Source of the DNA: Sipunculus nudus | Lineage: Eukaryota; Annelida; Sipuncula; Golfingiida; Sipunculidae | DNA: 64,000 nt | Assembly: GCA_026874595.1 (NCBI GenBank) | Contig: CM049307.1 | Span: 54,724,370-54,788,369 of the forward strand | Direction of reading: 5' to 3' | Shown here: positions 22,862 to 35,700 of the stretch, in pieces | Numbering within the stretch: the first letter of the stretch is position 1 | How the letters are laid out: each line of letters starts with the position of its first letter | The notes under the pieces: generated by a model | The model's database searches: none | Seen by the model: only the letters and a program-made list of their open reading frames with translations | What the model was told of the DNA's origin: nothing | Made by a program: the position numbers and the translations under genes

Positions 22862-25800
22862 GGTGGCTCCACCAGTCTGCAGAAACTAATAAAAACACTT
22901 AATGGTCAATATCCATGCAAAGAATCATGGTGATCTCCACATTAGTTGTTCAGATACTTCAGCTTTTGTATCAAATTGTCCATTATTTTGAGGGATACTT
23001 CAGAGTCCTATAGCTTGAAGGATATGGGTAACAGAGACCTAATTTCAAGTTTCCACAGGCACTCTTCATGGGCCTCCTTGCATGACAAGAATGAAGTTTC
23101 TAGGTCCAGTTGTTGCAATTTGTACCCTGTTGACAGATAACCACATCTTTAAAGGTCTCAAAAAAAGAGAAAAAAAATTCGTAAAAATTTGAAAAAAATA
23201 GAGGTGGCGCCTCCAGTCTGCAGAAACTGATGGAACAGCTCATGATCAATATGTATGCCGAAAATCATGACCATCAGTGTTGTAGTTATTGAGATATTGA
23301 AGATTTTGTATGAAATTTTTGACTACTCTGGGGGGTACTTTGGGGCCCCATAGCTCAAAGGATATGGATAACAGAGACCTAATTTCTGGTTTCCATGGAC
23401 ACTTTTCATAGGTCTCTCAGTGTATCGAGAATGAAGATTCTAGGTCCAGTCGTTACGATTTGTGCCACGCTAACAGATGACAGCAACCTTAAAGGTCTCA
23501 AAAATAGAGGAAAAAATCGTAAAAAAAAACCCCAAACAAATACAGGTTGTGCCACCAGTCTGCAAGAACTGATGAAACACCTCTTGATCAATATGTATGC
23601 CAAAAATCATGACCATCACTCCATCAGTGATGTAGTTATTGAGATATTGAAGTTTTTGTATGAAATTTTTTACTACTCGGGGGGGTACTTTGGGGCCCCA
23701 TATCACGATGGATATGGGTAACAGAGACCTAATTTCTGGTTTCCATGGAGACTTTTCATAGGTCTCTCAGTGTGTCAAGAATGAAGATTCTAGGTGCAGT
23801 CATTACGATTTATGCGACATTAACAGATGACAGCATCCTTAAAGGTCTCAAATTGAGGAAGAAATCGTAAAAAAAATCAAACAATGTAGGTGGCACCACC
23901 AGTCTGCAGGAACGGGTGGAACATCTCATGATCAATATGTATGCCGAAAATCATGACCATCAGTGATGCAGTAATTGAGATATTGAAGTTTTTGTATGAA
24001 ATTTTTGACTACTCTGGGAGGGTACTTTGGGGCCCCATAGCTCAAAAGATATAGGTAACAGAGACCTTATTTCTGGTTTCCAAGGAGATTTTTCACCGAC
24101 CTCTCAGTGTGTTAAGAATTAAGATTCTAGGTCCAGTCTTAACGATTTGTGCCTTGTTAACAGATGTTCACATTTTGAAAGGTCTCAAAAATAGAGAAAA
24201 AAATTCATAAAAAGCCAACGATACAGGTGGCGCCACCAGTCTGCAGGAAGTGATGACACATCTCATGATCAATAGTTATGCCACAAATCAAGACCATCAG
24301 TCAAGTAGTAAATGAGATATTGAAGTTTTTGTATGAAATTTTTTACTTTTCTTAGGGGTACTTTGGGGCCCCATAGCTCAAAGAATATGGGTAACAGAGA
24401 CCTAATTTCTGGTTTCCATGGAGACTTTTCATAGGTCTCTCAGTGTGTCGAGAATGAAGATTCTAGGTCCAGTCGTTACGATTTGTGCCACGCTAACATA
24501 TGACAGCATCCTTAAAGGTCTCAAAAATAGAGGAAAAAATCGTGAAAAATCGAAGAATACAGGTGGCGCCACCAGTCTGCAGGAACTGATGGAACATCTC
24601 ATAATCAATATGTATGCCAAAAATCATGACCATCAGTGATGTAGTTATTGAGATATTGAAATTTTTGTATAAAATTTTTTACTACTCTGGGGGGTACTTT
24701 GGGGCCCCATAGCTCGAAGGATATGGTTAACAGAGACCTAATTTCTGGTTTCCAAGGATATTTTTCATGGACCTCTCAGTGTGTTAAGAATTAAGATTCT
24801 AGGTCCAGTCTTTACGATTTGTGCCTTGTTAACAGATGTTCACATTTTGAAAGGTCTCAAAAATAGAGAAAAAATTCATAAAAACTCCAACAATACAGGT
24901 GGCGCCACCAGTCTGCAGGAAGTGATGACACATCTCATGATCAATAGTTATGCCACAAATCAAGACCATCAGTCAAGTAGTTAATGAGATATTGAAGTTT
25001 TTGTATGAAATTTTTGACTTTTCTGGGGGGTACTTTGGGGCCCCATAGCTCAAAGAATATGGGTAACAGAGACCTAATTTCTGGTTTCCATGGAGACTTT
25101 CCATAGGTCTCTCAGTGTGTCAAGAATGAAGATTCTAGGTCCAGTCGTTACGATTTGTGCCATGTTAACAGATGACAGCATCCTTGAAGGTCTCAAAAAT
25201 AGAGGAAAAAATCGTGAAAAATCGAACAAAACAGGTGGCGCCACCAGTCTGCAGGAACTGATGGAACATCTCATAATCAATATGTATGCCAAAAATCATG
25301 ACCATCAGTGATGTAGTTATTGAGATATTGAAGTTTTTGTATTAAATTTTTTACTACTCTGGGAGGTACTTTGGGGCCCCATAGCTCGAAGGATATGATT
25401 AACAGAGACCTAATTTCTGGTTTCCAAGGATATTTTTCATGGACCTCTCAGTGTGTCAAGAATTAAGATTCTAGGTCCAGTCTTTAGGATTTGTGCCTTG
25501 TAAACAGATGTTCACATATGAAAGGTCTCAAAAATAGAGAAAAAAATTCGTAAAAAATTGAACGATATAGGTGGCGCCACCAGTCTGCAGGAAGTGATGG
25601 AAGATCTCATGATCAATATGTATGCCAAAAATCATGACCATCAGTCAAGTATTTAATGAGATATTGAAGTTTTTGCATGAAATTTTTTACTTTCCTGGGG
25701 GGTACTTTGGGGCCCCATAGCTGGAAGGATATGGATAACAAAGACCTAATTTCTGGTTTCCATGGAGACTTTTCATAGGTCTCTCAGTGTGTTGAGAATG

Positions 25801-26180
25801 GAGATTCTAGGTCCAGTCGTTACGATTTGTGCCTTGTTAACAGATGTTCACATTTTTAAAGGTATCAAAAATAGAGAAAAAAATTCGTAAAAAATCGAAA
25901 AATACAGGTGGCGACACCAGTCTGCAGGAACTGATGGAACATCTCATGATCAATATGTATGCCAAAAATCATGACCATCAGTCAAGTAGTTAATGAGATA
26001 TTGAAGTTTTTGTATGAAATTTTTTACTTTTCTGGGGGGTACTTTGGGGCCCCATAGCTCGAAGGATATGGGTAACAGAGACCTAATTCCTGGTTTCCAA
26101 GGAGATTTTTCATTGACCTCTCAGAATGTAAAGTTACAAGATTCTAGGTCCAGCGGTTACGATTTGTGCCAGGTTAACGG
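22862..26180 (-). repeat. 336-bp tandem array, ten copies, with a dimeric duplication
   Basis: The core GGTGGCGCCACCAGTCTGCA or a close variant occurs at 22862, 23203, 23545, 23889, 24226, 24562, 24898, 25234, 25570 and 25907. Spacing is 341-344 bp at first and settles at 336-337 bp. Units starting 24226 and 24898 are nearly identical (both GAAGTGATGACACATCTCAT), as are those at 24562 and 25234, so a 672-bp dimer was duplicated recently. Short ORFs in the array recur in every unit because of the repeat and are not genes. Confidence 0.9.
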
Positions 26181-26770
26181 ACAGACGGACAGACAGACGG
26201 ACGATAGACAAAGAGTGATCGCTATAGCTCAGCATGACTGCAAGTCAGCTGAGCTAAAAATTGCAAAATTCAGATCTAATTTTGGGTAAACAATTGAATC
26301 TTGATTAAATAAAGTTACATCCCTGAAAAAAAAGTCTCCAGCTTCAGCAATTCTTATGTCAAGTGAGTAATTATATTTCCTGCTTTAAAAAAAATTGCAT
26401 TTTATTTGGGCCCATAACTTCAAAACAATACGCAATACTGACCTAATTTTTGGTATGTTCATAGAAAATATATGGAAGAATATGAATTCATAATATGATC
26501 AAAAACAGATCAGTGGTTTTGATATTAGGCAGCCTTGAAGTGTTACAATGGCTTTTTTATGGAAAACGGAAGTTTTTCCTTAATATCTTGAAGGAACGAA
26601 GTCCAAATGACCAGATTTTTTGTATGGTAGGAGATTTTAGGGACATCTAATAGTATGGAATATTTTTTATTCGTAGGTCTAACAGTTTCAAAATGGGCCC
26701 TGTAAACGGACGGCCAGACATCCAGAAGGACGGACAGACAAAGGACCACAACTATAGCTATACAACTATA

Positions 26771-27896
26771 GGGAAGGCTATAAACATTAAACTACTGAAG
26801 CTTATGCACTTAGTAATGAGGGGCCCTGCGGCTGAAATGGTAATCTCCAGTTCACACTGCAGCTGATATGGTTGACCATTGTGTCCATACCAGTTTTTGC
26901 CTCATTTTAGCTGGTGGCCAAAATGGCTGACCAATACTAACTGTGCCTGATATGTCCCTACACCACACTTGGAAACCATGACCAAACAGGAATTTTTCTA
27001 TTGACATGATTAGTACATGAGCCCTGTGCCTCTGGGACCTTCTAAGACCTTCATTAATGAAGTTTATTTGCTGAACTCATTGGTATCACTTAACAGAAAT
27101 CTCACATGCATGTTTTTTTTACAGTTTTTGAAAACATTGGTTTTACACATTTTTTTACATGTTGTTAATTAACATTAATTAACAGTGTAAAATCAGTGTA
27201 AAAACTTGCCAACCTTTGTTTTACTGCACATTCTGCTTTTTATTTTGCTTCACATTCTCATTTACCATTCCAGAATGGGGTTTTGGGGCAGCCCTCAACT
27301 GAAACACGTATTATATGTACCAGTATTCACATGGGACAATCCACCCCTGCAGGACAGTGACCTCTGGTGGACATATGTGCGGTTATTTAGTCACAATAGT
27401 TTGAACAGACTTAAATATTAGCTTTCCATTTGCTTGTAATTTCTCAGCATGCAGTCAGCGGTTCGAATCCAGTTCTGTTATCACATCTTTCCATGTAATT
27501 CTCAATGTACTCATAGTTCACACATTTCTCTTATGTTTAAGATTTCTAAAACAACCAAGGTAAGACAACATAGGTCATGGAACATAGAAAGTAACACAAA
27601 ACACGTAGTCACTACATTAAACTTTATTAATGTAGTCCAGATTCTACACTCGCTCCAAATTCTTTCACTGAAATAAAATAAGAAAAAAAAGTGTACTACT
27701 GTAGAACACAGGCTTCAGCCCAAAACCATAGGATACTGCTGCTTTCATCTTAATTTAGCCACTTATTTTTAATTTTATTTGCTACTTACACTCTCCTCCA
27801 TTACATAAATCCTAAACATCTTTACGTCCATCTGTATACACTCATAACCTCGTCCATACAGTGCTTGAGTGATCCTACATTTGCTCTGAAGCCTGC
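26771..27896. other. Intergenic, no supported gene
   Basis: Nothing coding was seen. A lone B-box-like GGTTCGAATCC at 27470-27480 has no A box at the right distance and may be a SINE scrap. Confidence 0.5.
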
Positions 27897-27903
27897 GTTC
27901 TAT

Positions 27904-28559
27904 CACAGGCGCTTGAATCGCTATATGTGTTGATATTGGCTTAAATAGTGTTCAATTTACCTTAACAACAATCCCCTACCGTTTAATGAGCTGTAAACCA
28001 TGTTATATCGCTTGCCGGTACTTGTTTATATAATAGATACACAAGGCCGGCATCCAAATCTGCGGACGAGTCTATCCATTAAGCGACAAACAGACAAGAT
28101 TTATCCCAGTTTACTATTTCCATAATTATCAACCAATCAGGTGTTAGGTTCCAGGGGGGAATCCTTACTGCTGACCAAGATACATGGGGATTTCCTTGTT
28201 TGGGGTAACAGCTGCTTAATGGATGCAGACTAGTTACAAATAAGAGCTCATTACAAGTGGTACACTGTGTGTATTGGAATTTTTGATGCTTTTATAGAAA
28301 GAAGAACTGGCCATTTAACGACTGTAAGTTTCTTCCCTCGAAAATCTTTGAAATATTTGGGAATTTTAATTGATTTCTTGTATTATTGCCTACCTGTCCG
28401 CAGACTTGGATGCCGGCCTTGTGTATTTATTAAATAAACAAGTACCGGCAAGCGATATATCATGGTTTACAGCTCATAAAACGGTAGGGGATTGTTGTTA
28501 AGGTAAATTGAACACTATTTAAGCCAATATCAACACAAATAGCGATTCAAGCGCCTGTG
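27904..28559. mobile_element. Foldback element with 164-bp inverted arms, 7-bp TSD
   Basis: Arms 27904-28067 and 28396-28559 are inverted copies with few mismatches. The left arm begins CACAGGCGCTTGAATCGCTA and includes TACCGTTTAATGAGCTGTAA and GGCCGGCATCCAA; the right arm has the complements. The direct repeat GTTCTAT lies immediately outside both ends (27897-27903 and 28560-28566). About 330 bp separate the arms with no coding potential. Long arms and a 7-bp duplication fit a foldback or Mutator-like non-autonomous element; the superfamily is uncertain. Confidence 0.85.
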
Positions 28560-29890
28560 GTTCTATAGTGGCTCCAAAAAAAGTTTTGCTGAAAAAAAGT
28601 GATAAAAAAAGAGTAATTAATTAGCATCATTTTCAGTAAATCCTCAAGAAAGAGTGACCCTTTCAAGAAAGAATGATTTGGTAGGCCTGTGGTGTCCCTG
28701 GGCAGGGCATCAGTGCGCACGGACTAAATTCACGTCACTGGTCATCAGGTAAGTAAATACCCTTATGTCACCACTGCGCTTGTCTGGGCGATATTACAAG
28801 TAAGTAAAGTAATTACACCAGTACTCATATAAATCTGATAATACCTTAAAAAACATAATTGCAAGTGAAAACCCAGTCAAAATTAATGATGTATGATAAG
28901 GGAACGTTTTGGTATACTGTTTCTCACCTGCTGTCTCTGGAAAAAAAATCCAGGTAACCAAGTGCAACTGCTCTCCCTCCACGCTCCCTCAGCCTCGCTC
29001 GCGGGCTGGTTGTTTTGGACGAAGCACTTCATGCGCAAGTACGGACTAAAACCCGGATGTCGGATGCAAAGCCGGACGTCAATCTCGGATGCCTTATACT
29101 ACTAGTATAAGGCAACAAACAGAGGATTCAGAGTACATATGAGAATTTTCGGTGTAAACTACATATGAGTATGTATAAATATGCTCACAAGTATAATAAC
29201 TTTGATATTATGCGAGCTTCTAACAGTTCTATACATACAGTAAAAATAATTTTATGTTATACATATACATTATTGCATTATATTATATTATTGGATTATG
29301 TAATATTGAATATAATATTACTGAAAATTATTGGATTTTTATTTTGTAATAAATACGTGAGATATCCTGTGTATACGAAAAACAATTTTTTAAATCGATT
29401 TTTTTGGCGATTCTGCCGTTTCCCTGACACTCAGAATCGTGACTTGTTGTTGAGATAATTTTACAAGAATTGTTAATTTCAGTTACAACTTACATAACGT
29501 TTGATTAATTATCTACGATTTGAAAATAAGTTTGTTTCAGGCCTTGAATATCTCACATACATTGAAGGAAAAGAACATTTTTAATACGTCGTGATTTAAC
29601 TTTTATTGTAAATATAGAGAAAAAATACTTTGACATATTTAATACTACACTGAGAAAAAAAAACACAAACATTTCCTGATTCCAGGGCCGAAGCCTGAGC
29701 AAAGTATGAGGTGCATGGGCAGTACACAAATGCTTTGTGTTAGCGAAGCATAACGAGGGGGCGTACCCCCCTGAGGAGGAGGGTATTGACATTTAAAAAA
29801 AACATGCTCTAAATTGGCATTTCTGTGGGTATTTACTTATAATATAAGCAGGTGCGTAGCTAGGATTGAGGTAGGGGAGGGGGCTATGAT

Positions 29891-30826
29891 CAGTGGCCGA
29901 GCCAGAAATTCGAAAACGGGGGGGGGGGGGGTATCGGGGCGCTTATGTGCATGTATGCATGGGTACTATGAAAAGAGTTATATAAACGTGTATATGCACG
30001 TATATATATATATTACTTTTATTAATAATAATTTTATTATTACTATACGTTATATATTTTAGTGTTAAAATATGATTTTTTTATTTCCAATTATGAACCA
30101 TGGTTTGATTAAGGTTAGTTACAGGTACATGGGCAGGGTATGGGAGGGGGGGTATCCCCCTCCCATATTGGGAAATTGTTGGAATATGCGATGTGAGGAG
30201 GCATTTTGAGGCAATTTTCACAAAAAAATGATGATTTCCTGTTCCTGAAAAAAACTGTTCCCTTATGTCTTTGCGTTATGTAGTCAAACCGTAGAGAGGT
30301 TCAATATTTAATATTTATACTTCTTCAAAATTAGGATATAAAATTTCAATCGTTTTCAAACAAGTCAATGGAGCAAAGGCGCATTTACGTTTCTAACTTG
30401 CAAAATATTATCTGTAAATGTAATGCTCGGAGTAAAATGACTGATTTGTTGAAGCCTTATGTTTAACTCTGCATTTTACCGGGTTTCGTGGTCTCGACAG
30501 CACACAGGCCTAGGACTCCTAAGAGCACAGAGCGCGAGTGCGAGTACCGGTATCACCAGAGCCGTGAGATTGTTCACGGTCGACCCAATCCAGGGCCTGT
30601 TGTTCTGCAGTTTTTCTGCAGCTGTTCATAAATTTCCTTATACTCAACTAATAAATTTAAAATTAATAAACTTCAGATAACTTTAATAAAATCTTAATGA
30701 TAATTAATAATAAAAAAATATGAAAAACGAAAATTAATCACGATAATTGGGAAATTGATCAAATGAGAGATACTGCAGCTCAACAGGGGGCCGTGCGCCC
30801 AAGGCGCTCCCTCTGGATCCGCCACT
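29891..30826. mobile_element. Possible DNA element with AGTGGC-type inverted ends
   Basis: The left phrase AGTGGCCGAGCCAGAAA and the inverted right phrase AGTGGCGGATCCAGAGG are similar over 17 bases. Target duplication is not evident and the interior is AT-rich without a transposase frame. Tentative. Confidence 0.3.
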
Positions 30827-30845
30827 AATAGGAAAGGCAATTTAA

Positions 30846-30848
<3 letters not shown>

Positions 30849-30902
<54 letters not shown>
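30849..30902. repeat. (TA)n microsatellite
   Basis: Uninterrupted TA dinucleotides over about 54 bp, with a further short TA tract to 30922. Confidence 0.95.
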
Positions 30903-30909
<7 letters not shown>

Positions 30910-32775
30910 TTATATATATATGTATGTCCGGGGCTTGGCATCCGACATCCGACTTCCGACATCGCTGTATTAGCCCGTACCTCATGCGCATGCGCCGGTA
31001 CACCACATTCCTCAGGAAATACGGACAGTGGAGTCAGTCATAAGTTGTTGTTTATAATTCTTACAATTTCAGGGAACTGATTTATACCAGCGTCCAGCGA
31101 CCGGTCATTTTTGTAAATATCTTGAAAACCCGAAACAAACGGAGGAGATCTGACCAGGAAAGGCTTCAATATGGTGGGTTGTCAAGCCGGTTGCCAATGA
31201 AGCTTTCACCAAAGCTGAGCAACCTGTCACTGTTTCTCTTGCCAGACATAGTTTTACTTTATGATCTATTTTGATAGTATTACCTTCATCTATCACTCTC
31301 TCTACAGGGAGAATAAGTACTCGGTAAAATTTAGATTCATTACTACTAAGGGAACTTAATTTTCCTCTGATATGAATGTCTTATTTATTATTAGTGTAAA
31401 AAGTAAAAAATATATTTAATATTATTAATATTAATTATAATTATAAATCTGTGTGAACTAGTGTTTATTGTCTTATATTCTGTACAGTCTGAATATGCTC
31501 AAAATCCTCTCTTCACATTTTTTAAAAGATATGCTGGAGCAAAATTTATTTTCCAAGAAAATACCTTGGTTAATCAAAGGCCCTATTTATATTTTAATTT
31601 ACCAACAATTGTACTCCAGTGTTTCATAAATTGTTTATTCAGCAGTTTAATTTATTTGATGTTTGATATATTAAGTACTTCTAGCTTTTGTGATGTGAAG
31701 CTTTTTGAAAAGCTTATTGATACCAAATGATGAGTTTCAAGTTCTAACTAGAGACATAGCCCAATTTAATTGGACTCAGTATTATAAGGCCCTGCCATAT
31801 ATTGAATCCAAAAGCTATTCAGTTAGGGTTTCTACAATATAAGCCCTAGACTACACAGCACCCAGTGCCCATGTAACAAGGGTCAACAGGTGGTAAATAC
31901 CCCGTGCCAGCACGTCACTGTTTAGAGCTGGACCCATTGAAACAGAATGTAACTAAATTCTGGCTGTCAATCACTTAAGACCGTGCAGCTCCCTGTGAGG
32001 TATTCAAGTCCACCCATTCAACTGTTCATCTCTGTCCTTACTGAATTCGCTGACATGCTTCTGGTATAAAGGTCAGTAAAAGTTGAGAAATGATGATCCA
32101 AGTTTTATCTTAGTTGCTATAAAAACCATGAAACACATACTAATTTGCGTTAAAATGGTGTAATCCTGTGTCTTGTTGTTTGGCTGTAAACAGTCAGTCA
32201 AAGAAAATGCAATGGATCCGTGAGTGTTTGTTGGCTTTTTTTTTAGAAACTGTATGGCACACAGAGATGCCGCTGATAAGCCTGGCGCTAATTGATACAG
32301 CGCAAGAGACCCCCCTTCAGCGTGACTTCGGAACAGCTTGTTAGTTCCCTGAGACCCCCAGTGTGAACTAACTAAATTTTTATAAATATTGTGACAAGGA
32401 TGAGTAAGTTTCTCCCAAAATTTATCTCCGGTAGTATTCAATATAAATTTTTAAACAATCATAAGTTTTAACACCATATTTTCATATGTGTGGGAAATGT
32501 GTGTGAAGCTGTCCTTGCTTAGACTAAGTATCTGTACCTTGAATAATGTCAGGGGCTTTGACCAGGATGACATCACCTAAAGTGGTTTAATTTATATTTT
32601 TCTGCAATGATCTATTATTATACTGATATATTCCCTTCAATTTTTCAGCAGTGTGTCAATAAAACTGAGACCATGGTCTCACAGACCATTGCTTTAAAAC
32701 CAAGGAAAATTCCTGTTTTTTCATCAGTTATTCAAGATTGCAAGTACTAAAAAATCATAATTTTCGTCATTTCAG

Positions 32776-35700
32776 ATGCTCTCACGCATGAAGCCGGCCA
32801 CAGGGCCTGGCAGCACAACTCCAGCAAAAGAAAGCAAGAAGAAAAGTTTTCCAAAGCTGGATGATTTCTTAAATAAGAGGGACTATACAGGTGCTATCAC
32901 TCTTCTGGAGGTGAGTGTTGTACAAACCTTAAAAAGTGATTAAATTGAAATTTGTGTACATAAACAAATGTAATGATTAAAGTTAAAACATTGTTCAAAG
33001 GGTATGACAAAATAGAAGTTGACATGAGTAGTCCCATAAATTCTGTGTAATTATGACCTGTGAACTGTGAAGTAAATAAAAATGTCATGTTTTGAGGATC
33101 CTTTCCAAATTTTGACCAATTTGAATTATATATCTTTAATGATATCATATTCTTCAGTGCTCATCATTTATTTGTCAGTGGATAGTAAATATTCACTGAT
33201 CATTGGTATTTTCATTTTAAAAATGAATAAATAAAAAGCTGCCCTTCCACATAATTTTCTGAAAAAAGTGCCTGAGTAACTTTAACATGTAAACTTGATC
33301 ATGTTGTTTGCATGTCTCCAACCACTTGTTTTTAATGTTTCATCATCAGTTCAACAAACATGGTGGAAAGCCTGATGAAGATGCTGATTTGTGGATTGCA
33401 TTTTGTGCCTTTCATCTGGGGGATTATAAACGATCTATGGAAGTAAGTATGAACAAATTGTGGGGACCATTTCTTTGTATCAGAGGCATCATATCATATA
33501 GTTATTACATCTGATATTATGTAATGTTAATATTCTTTATATTCTCCATAATGCACTGATGATGCAGGGTCTGAGTAATGTCTTCTGGCATTTTGTGCAG
33601 TTATTTCTTTGATATCACTGCTGACAGATTTAAGACCTCATGAGATATCCGTATTCTTAAAGGTAATTGAATTTTACTTTATGAACATTGTTTTTGATAT
33701 CACCTTACTGACAGATCTCAGGCCTCATGAGATATCCATATTGTCAAAGGTAATTAAATTTCACTTTATGAACATTGTTTTATTCAGTGAAACAAGGCAA
33801 ACAATCATTTAAAATATGTACAGTTAGGTTCATATTTTCAATGTACAATTCTGATTGCTTGTAATAAGGTCAAAGATGAATTATATTTTTACTACAAAAT
33901 GTGTATTAGCACATATTTGTTATAGATATTTTAGGAATTGTATGTGACTGTTGACTGAGGCATGTTTGTTTATTTATTCAGGAATATGAAAAAATTATAA
34001 AGACTGGCAAGTTTCATCCGGATGTTTATGTTTACCTTGCCTGCTGTTACTTTCTGCTGGGGATGTATCCACAGTCAAAGGAATGTGCAAGTAAAGGTCA
34101 GATCACCAGCTGGGACTAATGTTATACAAAAAATGCATGGTTAAATTCAGGAGTAAAAGCTGGAATAATGAATGAAATGAATAAATAATGATATTATATC
34201 ATTGATATTTATATTTGAAATATGCTGTGCTTAGCTGACTGAAGAATCTATTGTTGAATTTGAAGTTTCATATTGTACAAAAAATTTGCATTTATGGTAT
34301 TATTTGTTAAATATGCATTCAGGATATCAAATACAAGTTATCCTAACAGTTTTACTCTGTCAGAAGATATGACTCAAAATACAAATAGTATCTTTGCATA
34401 AGTATTCTCTGAATTTGATTTGGCTGGAAATGAATATGGAAAGTGCTGAATCTGATGACTAATGCCAAGATGCAGATAAACATATTTTTAAAGCCTGCTA
34501 TTCACCTACCTTTTCTGTAGACTGTATGTGATTTCTGGCTTGTGTTGTAGCCATATTGTTAAAGCCCTGGTAATTCCTGTTAAGAAAGGTTCATGTAATT
34601 CCTCTGTGATGGATGTATGAGCTTGTTTAACTGTTAGCTTTTAGTAAACATGATACATGCCCCAATGCTGACAAAAAGGAAAACTAAGGTAGCTGTTTTC
34701 ACTTTTCACGACGTACAAATGTTGAAATATCATTATGTGCAAGGTAGTCTTTGAAAAAACCCTGGTTTGTTTGACTTGCCTGCCAGATGTCCTTATTTGG
34801 AATATTTTTACAGGCCCCCCCCCCATATTATAAAATACATGAGAATCAACAAAATGAACAACCTGTGTGCAAGGGGATTAGCCTTTTCTGGCCTGTTTCT
34901 ATATAAGTTACAAGGCCTCATCATTAGTTAATAGATGTCAGATATCAGAGTAGGTCCCTTTAAATAAACCTCACACAAAGCTGAAAGCAGTGACTACAAA
35001 TTATTTTATGATCATTGACATTAAAAATAAGACCTCTGACGTGGTTTGAGAGCATCCTTTTTTGACCTTATATTTGCATGTCTTAGCAGGCTCATCAAAC
35101 CGGCTACAAAACCGGTTACTATTCCACTTGTCACACAAGTTCAATGACGAGAAGGAACTGATGGGTCATCACCAAGGTCTGCAGGACATCATCGAGGACC
35201 AGCTGTCACTCGCATCCATTCACTACCTCCGCAGTCACTACCAGGAGGCCATCGATATCTACAAGAGGATACTGTTAGATAACAGGTAGGTATTGTCAGA
35301 ATTAGGTCACGTATAGATAGTCAGTTCCATTCCAATACCCTCCACTATTTTTTTTCTTTTTCAGTTTTTGGTAAGGCATACAATTCCAAAATATTTTTCC
35401 TCAAGTACAGGAAAATGATTAAAATTAAGATAAAATTTTTGCAAAAATATGCATTTGATTAAAAACTACATAGCAATGTTAGCTATTATCTGAAGAATAC
35501 ATGTACAAACTTTCTTTAATTTTTTGTCTATTTATTATGTATTTTCGTATTATTTTTGCAGAGACTACTTGGCCCTGAATGTTTATGTGGCCCTCTGCTA
35601 CTACAAACTTGATTATTACGATGTCTCACAGGTAAGAATAAGGAGAAACTTTCTTTTGGTTAGCTTTCCTAAATATATTTTGAGGTAACAATGCTAAGCA

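Larger units (their letters stand above)
21511..26260 (-). mobile_element. Helentron-like (HINE-type) element, family B, with internal tandem arrays
   Basis: On the minus strand it starts TTTTTAGCTCAGCTGACT (plus 26243-26260) and ends TGACCCATGGGTCACTTG followed by TTTT (plus 21511-21532). TGACCCATGGGTCA is a perfect 14-bp palindrome close to the 3' end. GCTCAGCTGAC near the start is repeated inverted near the end as subterminal inverted repeats, and there are no true terminal inverted repeats. T-rich termini, subterminal inverted repeats, a 3' hairpin and internal tandem repeats are features described for Helentron-associated interspersed elements. No Rep/helicase gene is present. The class is inference; the boundaries are supported by the shared ends of 3084-5700 and 37153-39051. 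Confidence 0.65.
21320..26770 (-). mobile_element. Nested complex: family A element split by a family B insertion
   Basis: Minus-strand sequence at 21320-21510 matches family A at about 4300-4480 (CCTTAAATTTTGYCCAAC and following). Sequence at 26261-26770 matches family A upstream of that point (TAATTTTGGGTAAACAATTG and ATTTGGGCCCATAACTT on plus). The two halves are adjacent in the 3084-5700 copy but lie 4.75 kb apart here, separated by a complete family B element. Family B therefore inserted into an older family A copy. Short C/TTG bases at both joints may be the target duplication. Confidence 0.75.
28985..31012. repeat. Inverted CG-rich blocks flanking a 2-kb AT-rich core
   Basis: The block around 29030-29090 (CATGCGCAAGTACGGACTAA then CCCGGATGTCGGATGC) is, inverted, related to that around 30940-31000 (GCATCCGACATCCGAC then TTAGCCCGTACCTCATGCGC). 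The two could be ends of one element or separate copies of a repeat; outer boundaries and target duplication were not found. Confidence 0.45.
28567..32775. other. Upstream region of IFT56, repeat-rich
   Basis: Includes inverted related blocks at 28985-29105 and 30930-31010, an AT-rich stretch, CG-rich scraps with repeat-end phrases (GTGCGTAGCTAGG at 29853; GGATCCGCCACT at 30815) and a (TA)n tract at 30849-30902. A promoter and a non-coding first exon of IFT56 must lie upstream, because a splice acceptor directly abuts the first ATG, but I cannot place them. No good RFX X-box was found. Confidence 0.45.

Noticed and set aside
23395-25311. Several similar ORFs of 63-108 residues on both strands
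   Set aside because: They recur because the 336-bp unit recurs; frames differ between units by indels and stops, so they are not conserved genes.
27470-27480. GGTTCGAATCC as part of a tRNA gene
   Set aside because: No A box or cloverleaf around it.
31190-31210. GTTGCCAATGAAGC as a possible RFX X-box for IFT56
   Set aside because: Only the first half matches the GTTGCC half-site; the second half and spacing do not fit. GTGCCCATGTAAC near 31870 has a base missing and is also too weak.
31105-31296. Minus-strand ORF upstream of IFT56, considered as a divergent gene
   Set aside because: No domain and an early stop in the alternative frame that starts MSGKRNSDRL; not enough to call.
32073-32441. 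122-residue minus-strand ORF just upstream of IFT56 exon 1
   Set aside because: No recognisable domain or splice support; lies where IFT56 5' UTR intron is expected.
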